Origin: CAVQCJ01 sp963711005
GTDB taxonomy: Bacteria > Actinomycetota > Actinomycetes > Prado026
Reading direction: 5' to 3'
DNA: 64,000 nt
NCBI GenBank assembly: GCA_963711005.1
Contig: CAVQCJ010000006.1
Coordinates: forward strand, 744,001 to 808,000
In this document: positions 54,751 to 63,719 of the stretch, one piece after another
Layout: every line of letters begins with the position of its first letter
How positions within the stretch are numbered: the first letter of the stretch is position 1
The notes under the pieces: model-generated
What the model saw: the letters and a program-made list of their open reading frames with translations, nothing else
Database searches by the model: none
Told to the model about the DNA's origin: nothing
Position numbers and translations under genes: made by a program

Positions 54751-55406
54751 CCCATCCCGGGCTCGGTGAGCAGGTATCGCGGCCGGCTCGGGTCCGGCTC
54801 GAGCTTGCGGCGCAGCTGGGCCAGGTAGACCCGCAGGTAGTTCGTCTCCCGGGCGTACGCCGGCCCCCAGACTTCCTGCAGGAGCTGGCGCTGGGAGACC
54901 AGCCGGCCGCTGTTGCGGACCAGGATCTCGAGCAGGTGCCACTCGGTGGGCGTGAGCCGGACGTCCTGCCCGTCGCGGACCACGCGGCGGGCGGCCAGGT
55001 CGATCGTGAACGCGTCCGTGGTGAGGACCGGGACGTCGGCGTCCACCGACCCGCGGCGCAGCGCCGCCCGCAGCCGGGCCAGCAGCTCGTCCATCCCGAA
55101 CGGCTTGGTGACGTAGTCGTCCGCGCCAAGGTCGAGCGCCTCGACCTTGTCCGAGGAGTCCTGCCGCGCGGAGAGCACGATGATCGGCACCTCGCTCCAG
55201 CCCCGAAGGCCGCGGATGACGTCCATCCCGTCCAGGTCGGGCAGGCCCAGGTCCAGGATCACCACGTCCGGCTGGCGCTCCGCGGCCAGCGCGAGAGCGG
55301 CCTGCCCCCCGGCCGCGACGTCGACCTCGTACTTGCGCGCGCGCAGGTTGATCGCGAGCGCGCGGGCGATCTGCGGCTCGTCGTCCACCACCAGCACCCG
55401 GGTCAT
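54732..55406 (-). CDS. kdpE: Response regulator KdpE
   Basis: 224 residues. Receiver domain with VLVVDDEPQIARAL, phosphorylation Asp in VVILDLGLPDLDGMDVIRGL (about 52), VLSARQDSSDKVEALDLGAD and the Lys in DYVTKPF. C-terminal OmpR/PhoB winged helix DVRLTPTEWHLLEILVRNSG and ETNYLRVYLAQLRRKLEPD, where T-N-Y-L-R is typical of KdpE. It activates the potassium pump operon at low potassium. Its ATG overlaps the kdpD stop (ATGA). kdpFABC is not in the window. Confidence 0.94.
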   Translation of the reverse strand: MTRVLVVDDEPQIARALAINLRARKYEVDVAAGGQAALALAAERQPDVVILDLGLPDLDGMDVIRGLRGWSEVPIIVLSARQDSSDKVEALDLGADDYVTKPFGMDELLARLRAALRRGSVDADVPVLTTDAFTIDLAARRVVRDGQDVRLTPTEWHLLEILVRNSGRLVSQRQLLQEVWGPAYARETNYLRVYLAQLRRKLEPDPSRPRYLLTEPGMGYRFEE

Positions 55407-57922
55407 GCGGCGGCTCCGTCCACGACGGCTCCGGCGATCGGCAGCGACAGCACCATGGTCAGCCCACCGCCGGGCGTGTCCTCGGCCCACAGCTGCCCGC
55501 CGGTCGCCTCGGTGAAGCCGCGGGCCACGGCCAGGCCGAGACCCACACCGGCGCCGGCCGGCACGTCCCCGGACCGCTGGAACGGGGCGAAGATGCGCTC
55601 CTTGTCGGGGTCCGGGACTCCGGGCCCGCGGTCGACCACGCGCAGCTGGACCCGCGACCCGAGGACCGCTCCGGTGAGCCGGACGTCGCTGCCCGCTCCG
55701 TGCCGGGTGGCGTTCTCGACGAGGTTGGCGACCACCCGCTCGAGCAGCCCTGCGTCGGCGCTGACCAGCGGCAGGCTCTCGGGCACCTGCACGCTGAGCA
55801 GCTCGCGGTGCTCGACGCCGGCCAGCGCCGGCGGTACCACCTCCTCGAGCGAGACCGGCCGGAGCTGCGGCTCGACAGCGCCGGTCTGCAGCCGGCTCAT
55901 GTCCAGCAGGTTGGCCACCAGGTGGTCCAGCCGGTCCGCCGACTCCTCGATCGTCGCCAGCAGCGCCTGCTGGTCCTGCTCGGTCCACTCGACGTCGTCC
56001 AGCCGCAGGCTGGACACGGCGGCCTTGATCCCGGCCAGGGGGGTACGCAGGTCGTGCGAGACGGCGGCGAGAAGTGCGGTCCGGATCGCGTGCCCCTCCT
56101 CGAGCCGGCGGGCCTGCTGGGCGCGGGCGGTCAGCCGTTCCCGCTGCAGCACCATCCCGAGCGAGGCCGCGAACGCGTCCATCACGCGCCGGTCTCCGGC
56201 GTCGGCGGGCCGGCCGTTCATCAGCACGACGAGGTCGTCCGCCACCGCGAGGTCGACGTCGCTCCCGCCCGGCTCCGGGTAAGGCGGCGCACCCGCCGTG
56301 GCGACCGGCTGCCAGGCCGAGCCGACGCCCTCGTGCTCGAGCAGCACGGCCGACGACATCGCGAACGTGCTGCGCATGCGTTCCAGCAACGCGGCGGAGT
56401 CGTCGCCGCTGCGCAGCGCGCTGCCGGCGAGGGAGGCCAGCGTGGCCGCCTCTGCCCGACCGCGCGCCGCCTCCTGTGCACGGCGCGCCGCCAGGTGCAC
56501 GACGCTGGAGACCGCCGCCGCGACGACCAGGAACAGCAGCAGCGCGAACGCGTTCTGGGGTTCGGCGATCGTGAACGTGTGCACCGGCGGGGTGAAGAAG
56601 AAGTTGACGACGAGCGAGCCCACGACGGCACAGGTCAGGGCCGGACCTAGTCCGCCCACGAGGGCGACGCCGACCGTCAGGGTGAGGAACACCAGCAGCA
56701 CCGTCGACAGCGGCGGTCGCAACCCCAGCTGTGCGAGGAGGCCGACCAGGGCGAACGGCCCGCCGGTGGCCAGCGCCCAGCCCCAGATGCGGCGCGGGCC
56801 CGGCGGCCCGCCGGGCGAGGCGGTCCACACGGCCGTCCGAGCCGACCTCCGGGTGTGCGTGCCGGCTCCTTCGGCCCGGTTCACCAGGTGCACGTCGATG
56901 TCGCCCGAGGCGCGCGCCACGGCGGCCGCGAGGTCCTGGCCGGAGCGCACCGCGGACCGCCGGCTCCGGCGGGTCCCCAGGACGATCTGGGTGGCGTTGG
57001 CCCCGCGGGAGAAGTCCAGCAGCGCGGTGGCGACGTCGCGTCCCACCACCCGGTGGAACGTCCCGCCGAGGCTGTCGACGAGGACGCGCAGCTCGTCCAG
57101 CCTGGCCGGGACGACCGCGTCGGACCCGTCCGGGGCCGCGACGTGCACCGCGAGCAGCTCGCCGGCGCTGGTCCGGCCCGCGACGCGGGCACCACGGCGG
57201 ACCAGGACCTCGTCACCGACGTCCCCGGCGACGCCGACCACCACCCGCTCCCGGGTGGCCCACGTCCCGTCGATGCGGTGCTCGGCCCGGTACCTGGCCA
57301 GCGCGTCGTCCACCTGGTCCGCGAGCCAGAGCAGGGCGAGCTCGCGCAGCGCGGTGAGCGTGCCCACCCGGAAGTAGCTCGCCAGCTCGGCGTCCACGCG
57401 CTCCGGCGGGTAGACGTTGCCGTGCGCCAGCCGTCGGCGCAGCGCCTCCGGGGTCATGTCCACCAGCTCGACCTGGTCGGCGTCGCGCACCACGGCGTCG
57501 GGGACGAGCACCTCGGGACGGCGTCCGGTGATCACGGTGACCGCGTCGACGAGCGACGCGAGCTCCTGGACGTTCACGGTGGTGACGACGTCCGACCCGG
57601 CGGCCAGCAGGTCGTGCACGTCCTCCCATCGGTACTGGTTCGGCTGGCCGGCGGGGTTGCGGGTGGCCAGGTCGTCGACCAGCACGACCGCGGCCGCGCG
57701 GCCGAGCAACGCCGGCAGGTCCAGCCGGCCCGGCCCGGCCGAGCCCACCGCCTCCAGCCCGACGGCGAGCTCACGGATCCGGGCACGTCCCTGGTCGGCC
57801 ACCGCGCCGACGACCACATCGGCTCCCCGGGCCGCCCGGCGGTGCCCTTCGGCGAGCATCGCGTAGGTCTTCCCCACCCCGGGCGCAGCGCCCAGGTAGA
57901 TCCGCAAGCGCCCGTGCTTCAT
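55403..57922 (-). CDS. kdpD: Sensor histidine kinase KdpD
   Basis: 839 residues, all usual domains in order. KdpD sensor with Walker A GAAPGVGKTYAML (11-23) and VLVDDLATRNPAGQPNQYRW; a USP-like domain at about 225-360; four membrane helices at about 385-490 (GGPFALVGLLAQLGL, TVGVALVGGLGPALT, SLVVNFFFTPPVHTFTIAEP); a GAF-like part; HisKA with AAVSHDLRTPLAGIKAAVSS; and an ATPase domain with NLVENATRHGAG and FQRSGDVPAGAGVGLGLAVA. It senses potassium limitation and phosphorylates KdpE. Start at the ATG 57922; no frameshift. Confidence 0.95.
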   Translation of the reverse strand: MKHGRLRIYLGAAPGVGKTYAMLAEGHRRAARGADVVVGAVADQGRARIRELAVGLEAVGSAGPGRLDLPALLGRAAAVVLVDDLATRNPAGQPNQYRWEDVHDLLAAGSDVVTTVNVQELASLVDAVTVITGRRPEVLVPDAVVRDADQVELVDMTPEALRRRLAHGNVYPPERVDAELASYFRVGTLTALRELALLWLADQVDDALARYRAEHRIDGTWATRERVVVGVAGDVGDEVLVRRGARVAGRTSAGELLAVHVAAPDGSDAVVPARLDELRVLVDSLGGTFHRVVGRDVATALLDFSRGANATQIVLGTRRSRRSAVRSGQDLAAAVARASGDIDVHLVNRAEGAGTHTRRSARTAVWTASPGGPPGPRRIWGWALATGGPFALVGLLAQLGLRPPLSTVLLVFLTLTVGVALVGGLGPALTCAVVGSLVVNFFFTPPVHTFTIAEPQNAFALLLFLVVAAAVSSVVHLAARRAQEAARGRAEAATLASLAGSALRSGDDSAALLERMRSTFAMSSAVLLEHEGVGSAWQPVATAGAPPYPEPGGSDVDLAVADDLVVLMNGRPADAGDRRVMDAFAASLGMVLQRERLTARAQQARRLEEGHAIRTALLAAVSHDLRTPLAGIKAAVSSLRLDDVEWTEQDQQALLATIEESADRLDHLVANLLDMSRLQTGAVEPQLRPVSLEEVVPPALAGVEHRELLSVQVPESLPLVSADAGLLERVVANLVENATRHGAGSDVRLTGAVLGSRVQLRVVDRGPGVPDPDKERIFAPFQRSGDVPAGAGVGLGLAVARGFTEATGGQLWAEDTPGGGLTMVLSLPIAGAVVDGAAA

Positions 57923-57931
57923 GAGCAGGGG

Positions 57932-58729
57932 TCAGCGGATCTCGGCGATGCGCTGGCCGGTTCCCTCGGGGTCCAGCCGGGTCCGGTCCGGCGTGCTCGG
58001 CGCAGCCGGCTGGTCCCCCTGGTCCGGCAGCCGCAGCGGCAGCGGCTCACTCGGCGCGAACGCCTCGGAGCCGCGCACGACGACCACGCCGCGGTACACC
58101 TCGAGCAGCACGGCCGCCGCGGCCGGGTCGGCCGCAGCGGATCCGGACAGGACGCCGCGCAGCATCCAGCGCGGACCGTCGGTGCCGAAGAACCGCACGT
58201 CGGCCAGCGCCATGGACCCGTCGGGCTGCGGGAAGCGCAGCTTGGCCTTGACCGTGGCAGCGGTACCCGTCACCGGGTCGTCGGTGCCCTCGATGTCGGC
58301 AAGCCCGCCGTCCTTGGTGATCCCCGCCGCCAGCTCGCGACGCACCTGCGGCCACAGCGCCTCGCCCCGGGCCGCCGCGAACGCCTGCAGCTGCAGGGCC
58401 GACTGGCCGTGGATGGCCGTCACGGCGGCGACGGTGCCGGAGGCCTCGTCGACGTTCACCTGGATCTCGACGCCGGGCAGGCCGGGTACGCGCAGGCAGC
58501 CCAGGTCCAGCCGGACCAGGTCGTCCGTCGGTGCGTCTGCCACGTCCCACGGTCCGCGCGGACGCTGTGGTGCAGCGTCCGCGGAGTCCGCGCCGGCGCG
58601 CCCGCCGTCCTCGGCGTCCTCGCTGTCCTGGGTGTCCTCGCTGTCCTGGGTGTCCTGCGTGTCCTCGGCGCCTTCGCGCTCGTCGAGGTTCTCCTCGTCG
58701 GACCTGCCGCCCTTGCGACGACGGAACAC
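57932..58729 (-). CDS. DUF3710 protein
   Basis: 265 residues from the GTG at 58729. An actinobacterial family of unknown function that usually lies beside dut, as here (two bases apart). The N-terminal 50 residues are acidic and repetitive (DTQDTQDSEDTQDSEDAED), encoded by near-tandem copies of a TCCTC/TGTCCTGGG pattern at about 58610-58680. The folded part has GPWDVADAPTDDLVRLDLGC, VEIQVNVDEASGTVAAVTAI, ALQLQAFAAARGEALWPQVR and VRFFGTDGPRWMLRGVLSG. Not secreted. Confidence 0.92.
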   Translation of the reverse strand: MFRRRKGGRSDEENLDEREGAEDTQDTQDSEDTQDSEDAEDGGRAGADSADAAPQRPRGPWDVADAPTDDLVRLDLGCLRVPGLPGVEIQVNVDEASGTVAAVTAIHGQSALQLQAFAAARGEALWPQVRRELAAGITKDGGLADIEGTDDPVTGTAATVKAKLRFPQPDGSMALADVRFFGTDGPRWMLRGVLSGSAAADPAAAAVLLEVYRGVVVVRGSEAFAPSEPLPLRLPDQGDQPAAPSTPDRTRLDPEGTGQRIAEIR

Positions 58730-58731
58730 GG

Positions 58732-59199
58732 CTACTCCCCTCGGCCGGCAGCGGCTGCCGGCATGCCGCCGGTCGAACCGAAGCCGCCCTCGCTGCGGTC
58801 CGACCCCGGCAACGTCTCGACCTCGTGGAACAGCGCCCGCTCGACCCGCTGGACGACGAGCTGGGCGATCCGGTCCCCACGGCGGAACACCACGGGTTCC
58901 CGCGGGTCCAGGTTGACCACGCTGACCTTGATCTCGCCCCGGTACCCGGCGTCGACCGTGCCGGGCGCGTTGACCAGGCTGACCCCGTACCTGACCGCCA
59001 GCCCCGAGCGTGGGTGGACGAACGCCGCGAACCCGTCGGGCAGGGCGATAGCCAGGCCGGTGGGCAGCAGGGCACGCTCACCCGGCGCCAGCTCGGCGTC
59101 GACCGTCGTGTGCAGGTCCGCGCCGGCGTCACCCGGATGGGCGTACGCGGGCAGCGGGACACCGGGGTCGAGCCGGCGGACCAGGACGTCGACGGTCAC
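58732..59199 (-). CDS. dut: Deoxyuridine 5'-triphosphate nucleotidohydrolase
   Basis: 155 residues, trimeric dUTPase. It hydrolyses dUTP to dUMP and keeps uracil out of DNA. All five motifs are visible: GDAGADLHTT, HPRSGLAVRYG, GTVDAGYRGEIKVSVVNL with the catalytic Asp, RGDRIAQLVVQ, and the P-loop-like RSEGGFGSTG near the end. GTG start at 59199 overlaps the thioesterase stop (GTGA). Confidence 0.97.
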   Translation of the reverse strand: MTVDVLVRRLDPGVPLPAYAHPGDAGADLHTTVDAELAPGERALLPTGLAIALPDGFAAFVHPRSGLAVRYGVSLVNAPGTVDAGYRGEIKVSVVNLDPREPVVFRRGDRIAQLVVQRVERALFHEVETLPGSDRSEGGFGSTGGMPAAAAGRGE

Positions 59200-59777
59200 G
59201 GGTTCACCTCGTACGCGCGGACCGCCCCGTCGGCACGCGCGGCGGCGGCGGCCGCGGTCACGTCCTGGTCCCGCCCGTTCTTCGCGAAGTGCTCCAGCGG
59301 CACCTGGACGAAGACGGCGGCGGCGGTCACGGCGACCTGGCCCAGCGGGCTGGCCAGGCGACCCTTCGCCTGGATGAAGACCCGGCGCCCGTCGACGCCG
59401 GTGGCGCGCGCGTCCAGGTACAGCCGGCTTCCCACCGGCACCGGTCGCAGGAACGTGGTCTCCAGCCGCCCGGTGACCGCCGGCACCCGTACCAGCCAGT
59501 TGACGTAGCCCATCGCCTCGTCGAACGCCGCCGCCAGCAGGCCGCCGTGCGCGAGGCCCGGGGCGCCCTGGTGGTGCTCCCCCACGTCCAGGACGGCCTG
59601 CACCGAGACCCCGTCGCCGGCGACCACGCGCAGGTGCAGCCCGGCCGGATGGTCGGCGCCGCACCCGAAGCACTGGGCGTAGTGGCTCGAGATCGGCGTG
59701 CCTGGCGCCGGCGCCTGCGGGTGCCGCTGCGGGGCCGGGGCGTCGGCGGGCGCCTCGGTGCTGTAGCGCCGGCTCAT
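59196..59777 (-). CDS. Hotdog-fold thioesterase, PaaI-like
   Basis: 193 residues. Start ATG 59777 with TAGGGT 7 bases before it (59785-59790, minus strand), so leaderless. The first 30 residues are Pro/Ala-rich. The hotdog domain has CFGCGADHPAGLHLRVVAG, EHHQGAPGLAHGGLLAAAFD with H-G-G and the catalytic acid, then LETTFLRPVPVGSRLYLDAR and QVAVTAAAVFVQVP. It hydrolyses an unidentified acyl-CoA or aryl-CoA. Coupled to dut by a four-base overlap. Confidence 0.9.
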   Translation of the reverse strand: MSRRYSTEAPADAPAPQRHPQAPAPGTPISSHYAQCFGCGADHPAGLHLRVVAGDGVSVQAVLDVGEHHQGAPGLAHGGLLAAAFDEAMGYVNWLVRVPAVTGRLETTFLRPVPVGSRLYLDARATGVDGRRVFIQAKGRLASPLGQVAVTAAAVFVQVPLEHFAKNGRDQDVTAAAAAARADGAVRAYEVNP

Positions 59778-59827
59778 GCCGCCGACCCTACTGCGGTGCG
59801 CGGGCGGACCCGTGACACCCTGTCGCC

Positions 59828-60385
59828 GTGACGGACCCGAGCGCGGCCCCCGCGGCCGACGGCGCGGCCGGACGCGACCGCTACTCGGAGCGACTGTGGG
59901 CGCCGATGTCTTGGTGCCTGGTCACCACCGCGATCGTCGCGTCGGCGGCGGTGGCCGTCGGCTACCCGCTCGGGCTCCTCGCCGGTGTCGCGACGTTCGT
60001 GCTGGTCGAGGGTTTCTTCGGCTGGGTCCTGGTCGCCACCGCTGCCCGGGTCGAGGTCGGCGCCGGGCTGCTGGTCGCAGGGCGGGCCCGGCTCCCGCTG
60101 ACCGTCGTGTCCGCGGTCACCGCGCTCGACGCCGCCGCGGCCCGTGCGCTGCGCGGTCCGCAGGCGGACGCTCGCGCGTTCCTGCTGCTACGGCCCTGGG
60201 TGCCCACGGCCGTCCGGGTGGACCTCGACGACCCGGACGACCCCGCTCCGTACTGGTACGTCTCGACCCGCCGGCCTGCCGTGCTGACCGCCGTGACCGG
60301 CCGCGCCGCGGGCCTGTCTGCCGGCCCCCGCTCCGGTGGCGCAGGGGGTGCGGATGTCGCCGACGGTCCGGATGGGGCAGGCTGA
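59828..60385 (+). CDS. DUF3093 membrane protein
   Basis: 185 residues from the GTG at 59828; CACCCT lies 6 bases before it. Two adjacent membrane helices near the start (MSWCLVTTAIVASAAVAVGY, LGLLAGVATFVLVEGFFGWV), then a cytoplasmic part with VEVGAGLLVAGRARLPLTVV, AFLLLRPWVPTAVRVDLDDP and DPAPYWYVSTRRPAVLTAVT, the conserved W-x-x-x-x-V-x-x-D-x-x-D-P and Y-W-x-x-S-T-R-x-P motifs of the family. Function unknown. Divergent from the thioesterase. Confidence 0.93.
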   Translation: MTDPSAAPAADGAAGRDRYSERLWAPMSWCLVTTAIVASAAVAVGYPLGLLAGVATFVLVEGFFGWVLVATAARVEVGAGLLVAGRARLPLTVVSAVTALDAAAARALRGPQADARAFLLLRPWVPTAVRVDLDDPDDPAPYWYVSTRRPAVLTAVTGRAAGLSAGPRSGGAGGADVADGPDGAG

Positions 60386-60394
60386 CCCCCGACG

Positions 60395-60700
60395 GTGCAG
60401 GACCGAGCCGACAGGATGGTGCGACTGATGGCCGGACGGGAAGCGAACCCCTTCGTCTCCGAGGCGGTGTTCGTCATCGGCGGCATCGCCGCGGCGATGG
60501 TCGCCCGGAGGTTCGTGAACGTCGTGTGGGTCGCCGCGTCCGGCAAGGCGGTACCGGCCGACCCCGCCGACCCCCGGGTCTCGACCGCCGAGGCGATCAC
60601 GTTCGCGATGGCCACCGGTGCGCTCGTCGGGGTGGCCCGGCTGCTGGTCCAGCGGAAGGCGAACTCGTTCAAGGGGCGCCGGGCGGCCGTGCGCGCCTGA
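60395..60700 (+). CDS. DUF4235 membrane protein
   Basis: 101 residues, start GTG 60395 (an ATG at 60413 is an alternative). Two membrane segments (VSEAVFVIGGIAAAMVARRF and AEAITFAMATGALVGVARLL), with VNVVWVAASGKAVPADPADP between them, the loop by which this small actinobacterial family is recognised. Function unknown. Nine bases behind DUF3093; it converges with the next gene and overlaps it by 32 bases. Confidence 0.9.
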   Translation: MQDRADRMVRLMAGREANPFVSEAVFVIGGIAAAMVARRFVNVVWVAASGKAVPADPADPRVSTAEAITFAMATGALVGVARLLVQRKANSFKGRRAAVRA

Positions 60701-61598
60701 GCCGTCCCCGGGCGGACCGCTCCGGGCGATCCACCGCGTGGTCGGCCGGTCGACCCACCAGCCTTCGCACGCCCGGCTCCAGCAGCCGGCTCACGGCGTG
60801 CCCGGTCAGCGCGGTCATCATCGGCCGGCGACGCAGGTCGCCGCGCAGCGAGTCGGCCAGCATGAGGGTCTGCTTGCGGTTGCTGTACGCCCCGTACGCC
60901 GCGCCGAGCATCAGCGGCGCGAGGGTGCCGATCCCGCGCCCGGCCCGCACCAGCAGCCGGCGCTGCACGCGGCGGCGGGTGACGATGCCCAGCGCCGCGG
61001 TCATCGTCGCGGGCTCCAACGGGTTCACGCCCCGGCGGTTGGCCCACGACAGCGCGTAGGCGGCGCCGCGCTGGGTGCCGGAGCCGTGCACCGGGACGCC
61101 GTAGATGGCGTGCAGCTCGGCGACCAGCTTGATCTCGATCGCGGCCACCGCGGAGATCTCGACGGCGAGCTCGACCGGGATCGCGACCAGGGTGACCGGC
61201 ACCGTCCACTGGATCCCGGTGACTGCACCGCCGCCCAGCCCCACGGCCATGGTCGCCTTGACAGCGCTGGCCACGACGGCGTCGGCCAGCAGCTCGCCCT
61301 CCAGACCCGGATGGTGCGCGCGCAGCGTCTCCAGGTCGCGGACGGGGATGCGCGGTGCGGCGTCGACGACGACGTCTGCCAGCCAGCGACCGCTGGTCAC
61401 CGCGGCGACGCCGGCCCGGCGACCCGAGGTCGTCATCGCGAGACCGAGCTGACGCATCAGCCGCGACCAGTCCCGCGCGCTGCGTCGGCCGCGCCGCCCG
61501 GACTGGCTCCCGGACGACCCGCCACCGGCGATCGTGCCGAGGATCTCCGCGAGCTCCCGCTCCGGGTCCGGCTCGGTCTCCGTCACGGGGTCAAGCAT
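60669..61598 (-). CDS. Conserved actinobacterial membrane-associated protein
   Basis: 309 residues. ELAEILGTIAGGGSSGSQSG then a basic, Ser-rich stretch; a hydrophobic middle with two or three helices (ATMAVGLGGGAVTGIQWTVP, LVAIPVELAVEISAVAAIEI); YGVPVHGSGTQRGAAYALSW; and GIGTLAPLMLGAAYGAYSNR. The last 40 residues are Arg/Pro-rich. The hydrophobic block followed by E-L-H-A-I-Y-G resembles EcsC-type proteins, but this is weak. Function unknown. Confidence 0.75.
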   Translation of the reverse strand: MLDPVTETEPDPERELAEILGTIAGGGSSGSQSGRRGRRSARDWSRLMRQLGLAMTTSGRRAGVAAVTSGRWLADVVVDAAPRIPVRDLETLRAHHPGLEGELLADAVVASAVKATMAVGLGGGAVTGIQWTVPVTLVAIPVELAVEISAVAAIEIKLVAELHAIYGVPVHGSGTQRGAAYALSWANRRGVNPLEPATMTAALGIVTRRRVQRRLLVRAGRGIGTLAPLMLGAAYGAYSNRKQTLMLADSLRGDLRRRPMMTALTGHAVSRLLEPGVRRLVGRPADHAVDRPERSARGRLRRARPPGAP

Positions 61599-61607
61599 GC
61601 CCCACGC

Positions 61608-61907
61608 TCAGGCGGCGCACTCCTGGCAGACCGGCTGCCCGCCGACCTCCTTGGCCAGCTGGCTGCGGTGGTGGACCAGGAAGCATCGCGAGCAGGTGAA
61701 CTCGTCGGCCTGGCGCGGGAGCACCCGGACCGAGAGCTCTTCGTTGGACAGGTCGGCGCCCGGCAGCTCGAAGCTCTCGGCCGCCTCAGCCTCGTCCGCG
61801 TCGACCGCGCCCGAGGAGGCGTCGACGCGCCTGGCCTTCAGCTCTTCGAGGCTGTCCTCGGCCAGCTCGTCGTCCGTCTTGCGCGGGGTGTCGTAGTCGG
61901 TCGCCAC
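61608..61907 (-). CDS. DUF4193 zinc-ribbon-like protein
   Basis: 99 residues from the GTG at 61907. Small acidic actinobacterial protein: MATDYDTPRKTDDELAEDSL, EELKARRVDASSGAVD, then ADEFTCSRCFLVHHRSQLA and VCQECAA at the end. The two CxxC pairs form a zinc ribbon. The acidic front and zinc-ribbon back are the family signature. Function unproven. Nine bases before the next gene on the same strand. Confidence 0.93.
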   Translation of the reverse strand: MATDYDTPRKTDDELAEDSLEELKARRVDASSGAVDADEAEAAESFELPGADLSNEELSVRVLPRQADEFTCSRCFLVHHRSQLAKEVGGQPVCQECAA

Positions 61908-62257
61908 TGGGTGAGCCCCTCCGCGGTTCGTGTGCTCGCTGTATCGGTCGTCTTCGGTGCGTTCTGTGCTGCAGATCGGCTACGGAATCGCTCTCGGTCC
62001 GACCCGGCCCGGGCCACATCTGCCCGGTCCGGCTCGTGCAACGCCCGGCCACCCCAGTTTGTGCCCGGAGCCGGGCAGATCATGCCCTAATGACGTCCCG
62101 GGCGCCTGTCGGAGCTCCCGGGCGCTCGAACGACCGGCCCTCGCCGGGTAACCGGTGGCACGGTAGACATACGGCAATCCGGGCCGGGCTGCCACTCGGC
62201 GCGCCGCCCGGAGCGACCCGGACCGCCGGGCGCAGGAGGAGACCAGGAGGCGACCAG
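61908..62257. other. Divergent intergenic region without recognisable genes
   Basis: 350 bases between DUF4193 and the carbonic anhydrase gene. It must hold promoters for both sides. A possible -10 TACAGC for DUF4193 lies near 61938 (minus strand). I see no structured RNA or repeat. Confidence 0.5.
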
Positions 62258-62809
62258 GTGCCGGTCTACGCCCTGGGGGACGACGTCCCCGAGGTGGACC
62301 CGCTGGCGTACGTGCACCCGGACGCGGTCCTCATCGGCCGGGTCAGCGTCGGCCCGCAGGCGAGCATCTGGCCCGGTGCCGTGCTGCGCGGCGACGGCGG
62401 CCGGATCGTCATCGGGGCGCGCACGTCGATCCAGGACGGCGTGGTGGTGCACGTCGGCAGCACGCTGGACACCGTTGTCGGTGCCGGGTGCGTGGTGGGT
62501 CACCTGGCCCACCTGGAGGGCTGCGTGGTCGAGGACGGCGCCCTGGTGGGGTCGGGGTCGGTGCTGCTGCAACGCGTCCGCGTCGGTGCCGGTGCGCTGG
62601 TGGCGGCCGGAGCCGTGCTGCCGCCCGGGACCGTGGTCCCGGCCCTGGCCACAGCACGCGGGGTGCCGGCCGTCGTGGTCCCCGACACGGTCGAACCCGG
62701 GGCGTTCGCCGCCTCGGCTCAGGGCTACGTCGACCGGGCGCGGCGGTACGCGGCCACCCTGCGCCGGGTCGACGGGACGTCGCCCTCTGCTCCCGCCGAC
62801 GGCCAGTAG
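62258..62809 (+). CDS. Gamma-class carbonic anhydrase family protein
   Basis: 183 residues from the GTG at 62258 with AGGAGG 7 bases upstream. Left-handed beta-helix of hexapeptide turns (AYVHPDAVLIGRVSVGPQAS, VIGARTSIQDGVVVHVGSTL, VGAGCVVGHLAHLEGCVVED, ALVGSGSVLLQRVRVGAGAL). Zinc histidines are readable in GVVVHVG and in VGHLAHLEG, as in Cam. Members hydrate CO2 or act as acyl/metal-binding scaffolds; activity is plausible because all three histidines are present. C-terminal helix AQGYVDRARRYAATLRR. Confidence 0.92.
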   Translation: MPVYALGDDVPEVDPLAYVHPDAVLIGRVSVGPQASIWPGAVLRGDGGRIVIGARTSIQDGVVVHVGSTLDTVVGAGCVVGHLAHLEGCVVEDGALVGSGSVLLQRVRVGAGALVAAGAVLPPGTVVPALATARGVPAVVVPDTVEPGAFAASAQGYVDRARRYAATLRRVDGTSPSAPADGQ

Positions 62810-62819
62810 GGTCGATCGC

Positions 62820-63719
62820 GTGCTGGAGATCGACGGGCTGTACAAGCGGTTCGGCGACACGGTGGCCCTCGACGGGCTCAGCTTCGCGGTTCGGCCGGGC
62901 CAGATGTTCGGCTTCGTCGGGACGAACGGCGCAGGCAAGACCACCGCGATGCGGATCGTGCTCGGCGTGCTCGCCGCCGACTCGGGGTCGGTGCGCTGGG
63001 GCGGCCGCGACCTCGACCCGGCCACCCGCGCGCGCTTCGGCTACATGCCCGAGGAGCGTGGGCTGTACCCGAAGATGCGCGTGCACGACCACCTGGTGTA
63101 CCTGGCCCGGCTGCACGGGGCAGGGCCGGACGTGGCCGGCCGGGCCGCGGACCGCTGGCTGGCCGACCTGGCGGTGGCCGAGCGCGCGCAGGACCGGGTG
63201 GAGGCGCTCTCGCTCGGCAACCAGCAGCGGGTCCAGCTCGCGGCCGCGCTGGTGCACGACCCGACCGTGCTGGTCCTCGACGAGCCCTTCTCGGGGCTGG
63301 ACCCGGTCGGCGTCGACGTGCTCGCAGCGGTGCTGCGGGCTCGGGTCGACGCCGGAGCGGTGGTCGTGTTCTCCAGCCATCAGCTGGACCTGGTCGAGCG
63401 GCTGTGCGACGCCGTAGGCATCATCCAGGCCGGCCGCATGGTCGCCACCGGGACCGTGCCCGAGCTGCGCACCGCCGGACGGCCGGACGGTGCCGGGCGG
63501 CGGCTGCTGGTCGAGGTCGACGCCGACCCGGGCTGGGCGGGCGCCCTGCCCGGGACCCGGGTCGCCGCCGTCGACGGGGACGTGGTGCTGCTCGACCTCG
63601 ATCCGGGCACGGACGACCAGACCGTGCTCGAGGCCGCCAGGCTCGCCGGTCCGGTCCGGGCGTTCACCCCGCTCGAGCCGACGCTGGCCGAGCTGTTCCG
63701 CGAGGTGGTCGGGGCATGA
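62820..63719 (+). CDS. ABC transporter ATP-binding protein
   Basis: 299 residues from the GTG at 62820. TAGGGT (62807-62812, overlapping the previous stop) lies 7 bases before it, a possible leaderless promoter. Walker A GTNGAGKTTAM, GYMPEERGLYPKMRVHDHLV (Q-loop region of NatA-type proteins), signature SLGNQQRVQLAAAL (LSxGQ with N in place of G), Walker B LVLDEPFSGLDP, and SSHQLDLVERLCD. C-terminal extension with LEPTLAELFREVV, typical of ABC-2 exporters. It pairs with the overlapping permease. Confidence 0.93.
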   Translation: MLEIDGLYKRFGDTVALDGLSFAVRPGQMFGFVGTNGAGKTTAMRIVLGVLAADSGSVRWGGRDLDPATRARFGYMPEERGLYPKMRVHDHLVYLARLHGAGPDVAGRAADRWLADLAVAERAQDRVEALSLGNQQRVQLAAALVHDPTVLVLDEPFSGLDPVGVDVLAAVLRARVDAGAVVVFSSHQLDLVERLCDAVGIIQAGRMVATGTVPELRTAGRPDGAGRRLLVEVDADPGWAGALPGTRVAAVDGDVVLLDLDPGTDDQTVLEAARLAGPVRAFTPLEPTLAELFREVVGA

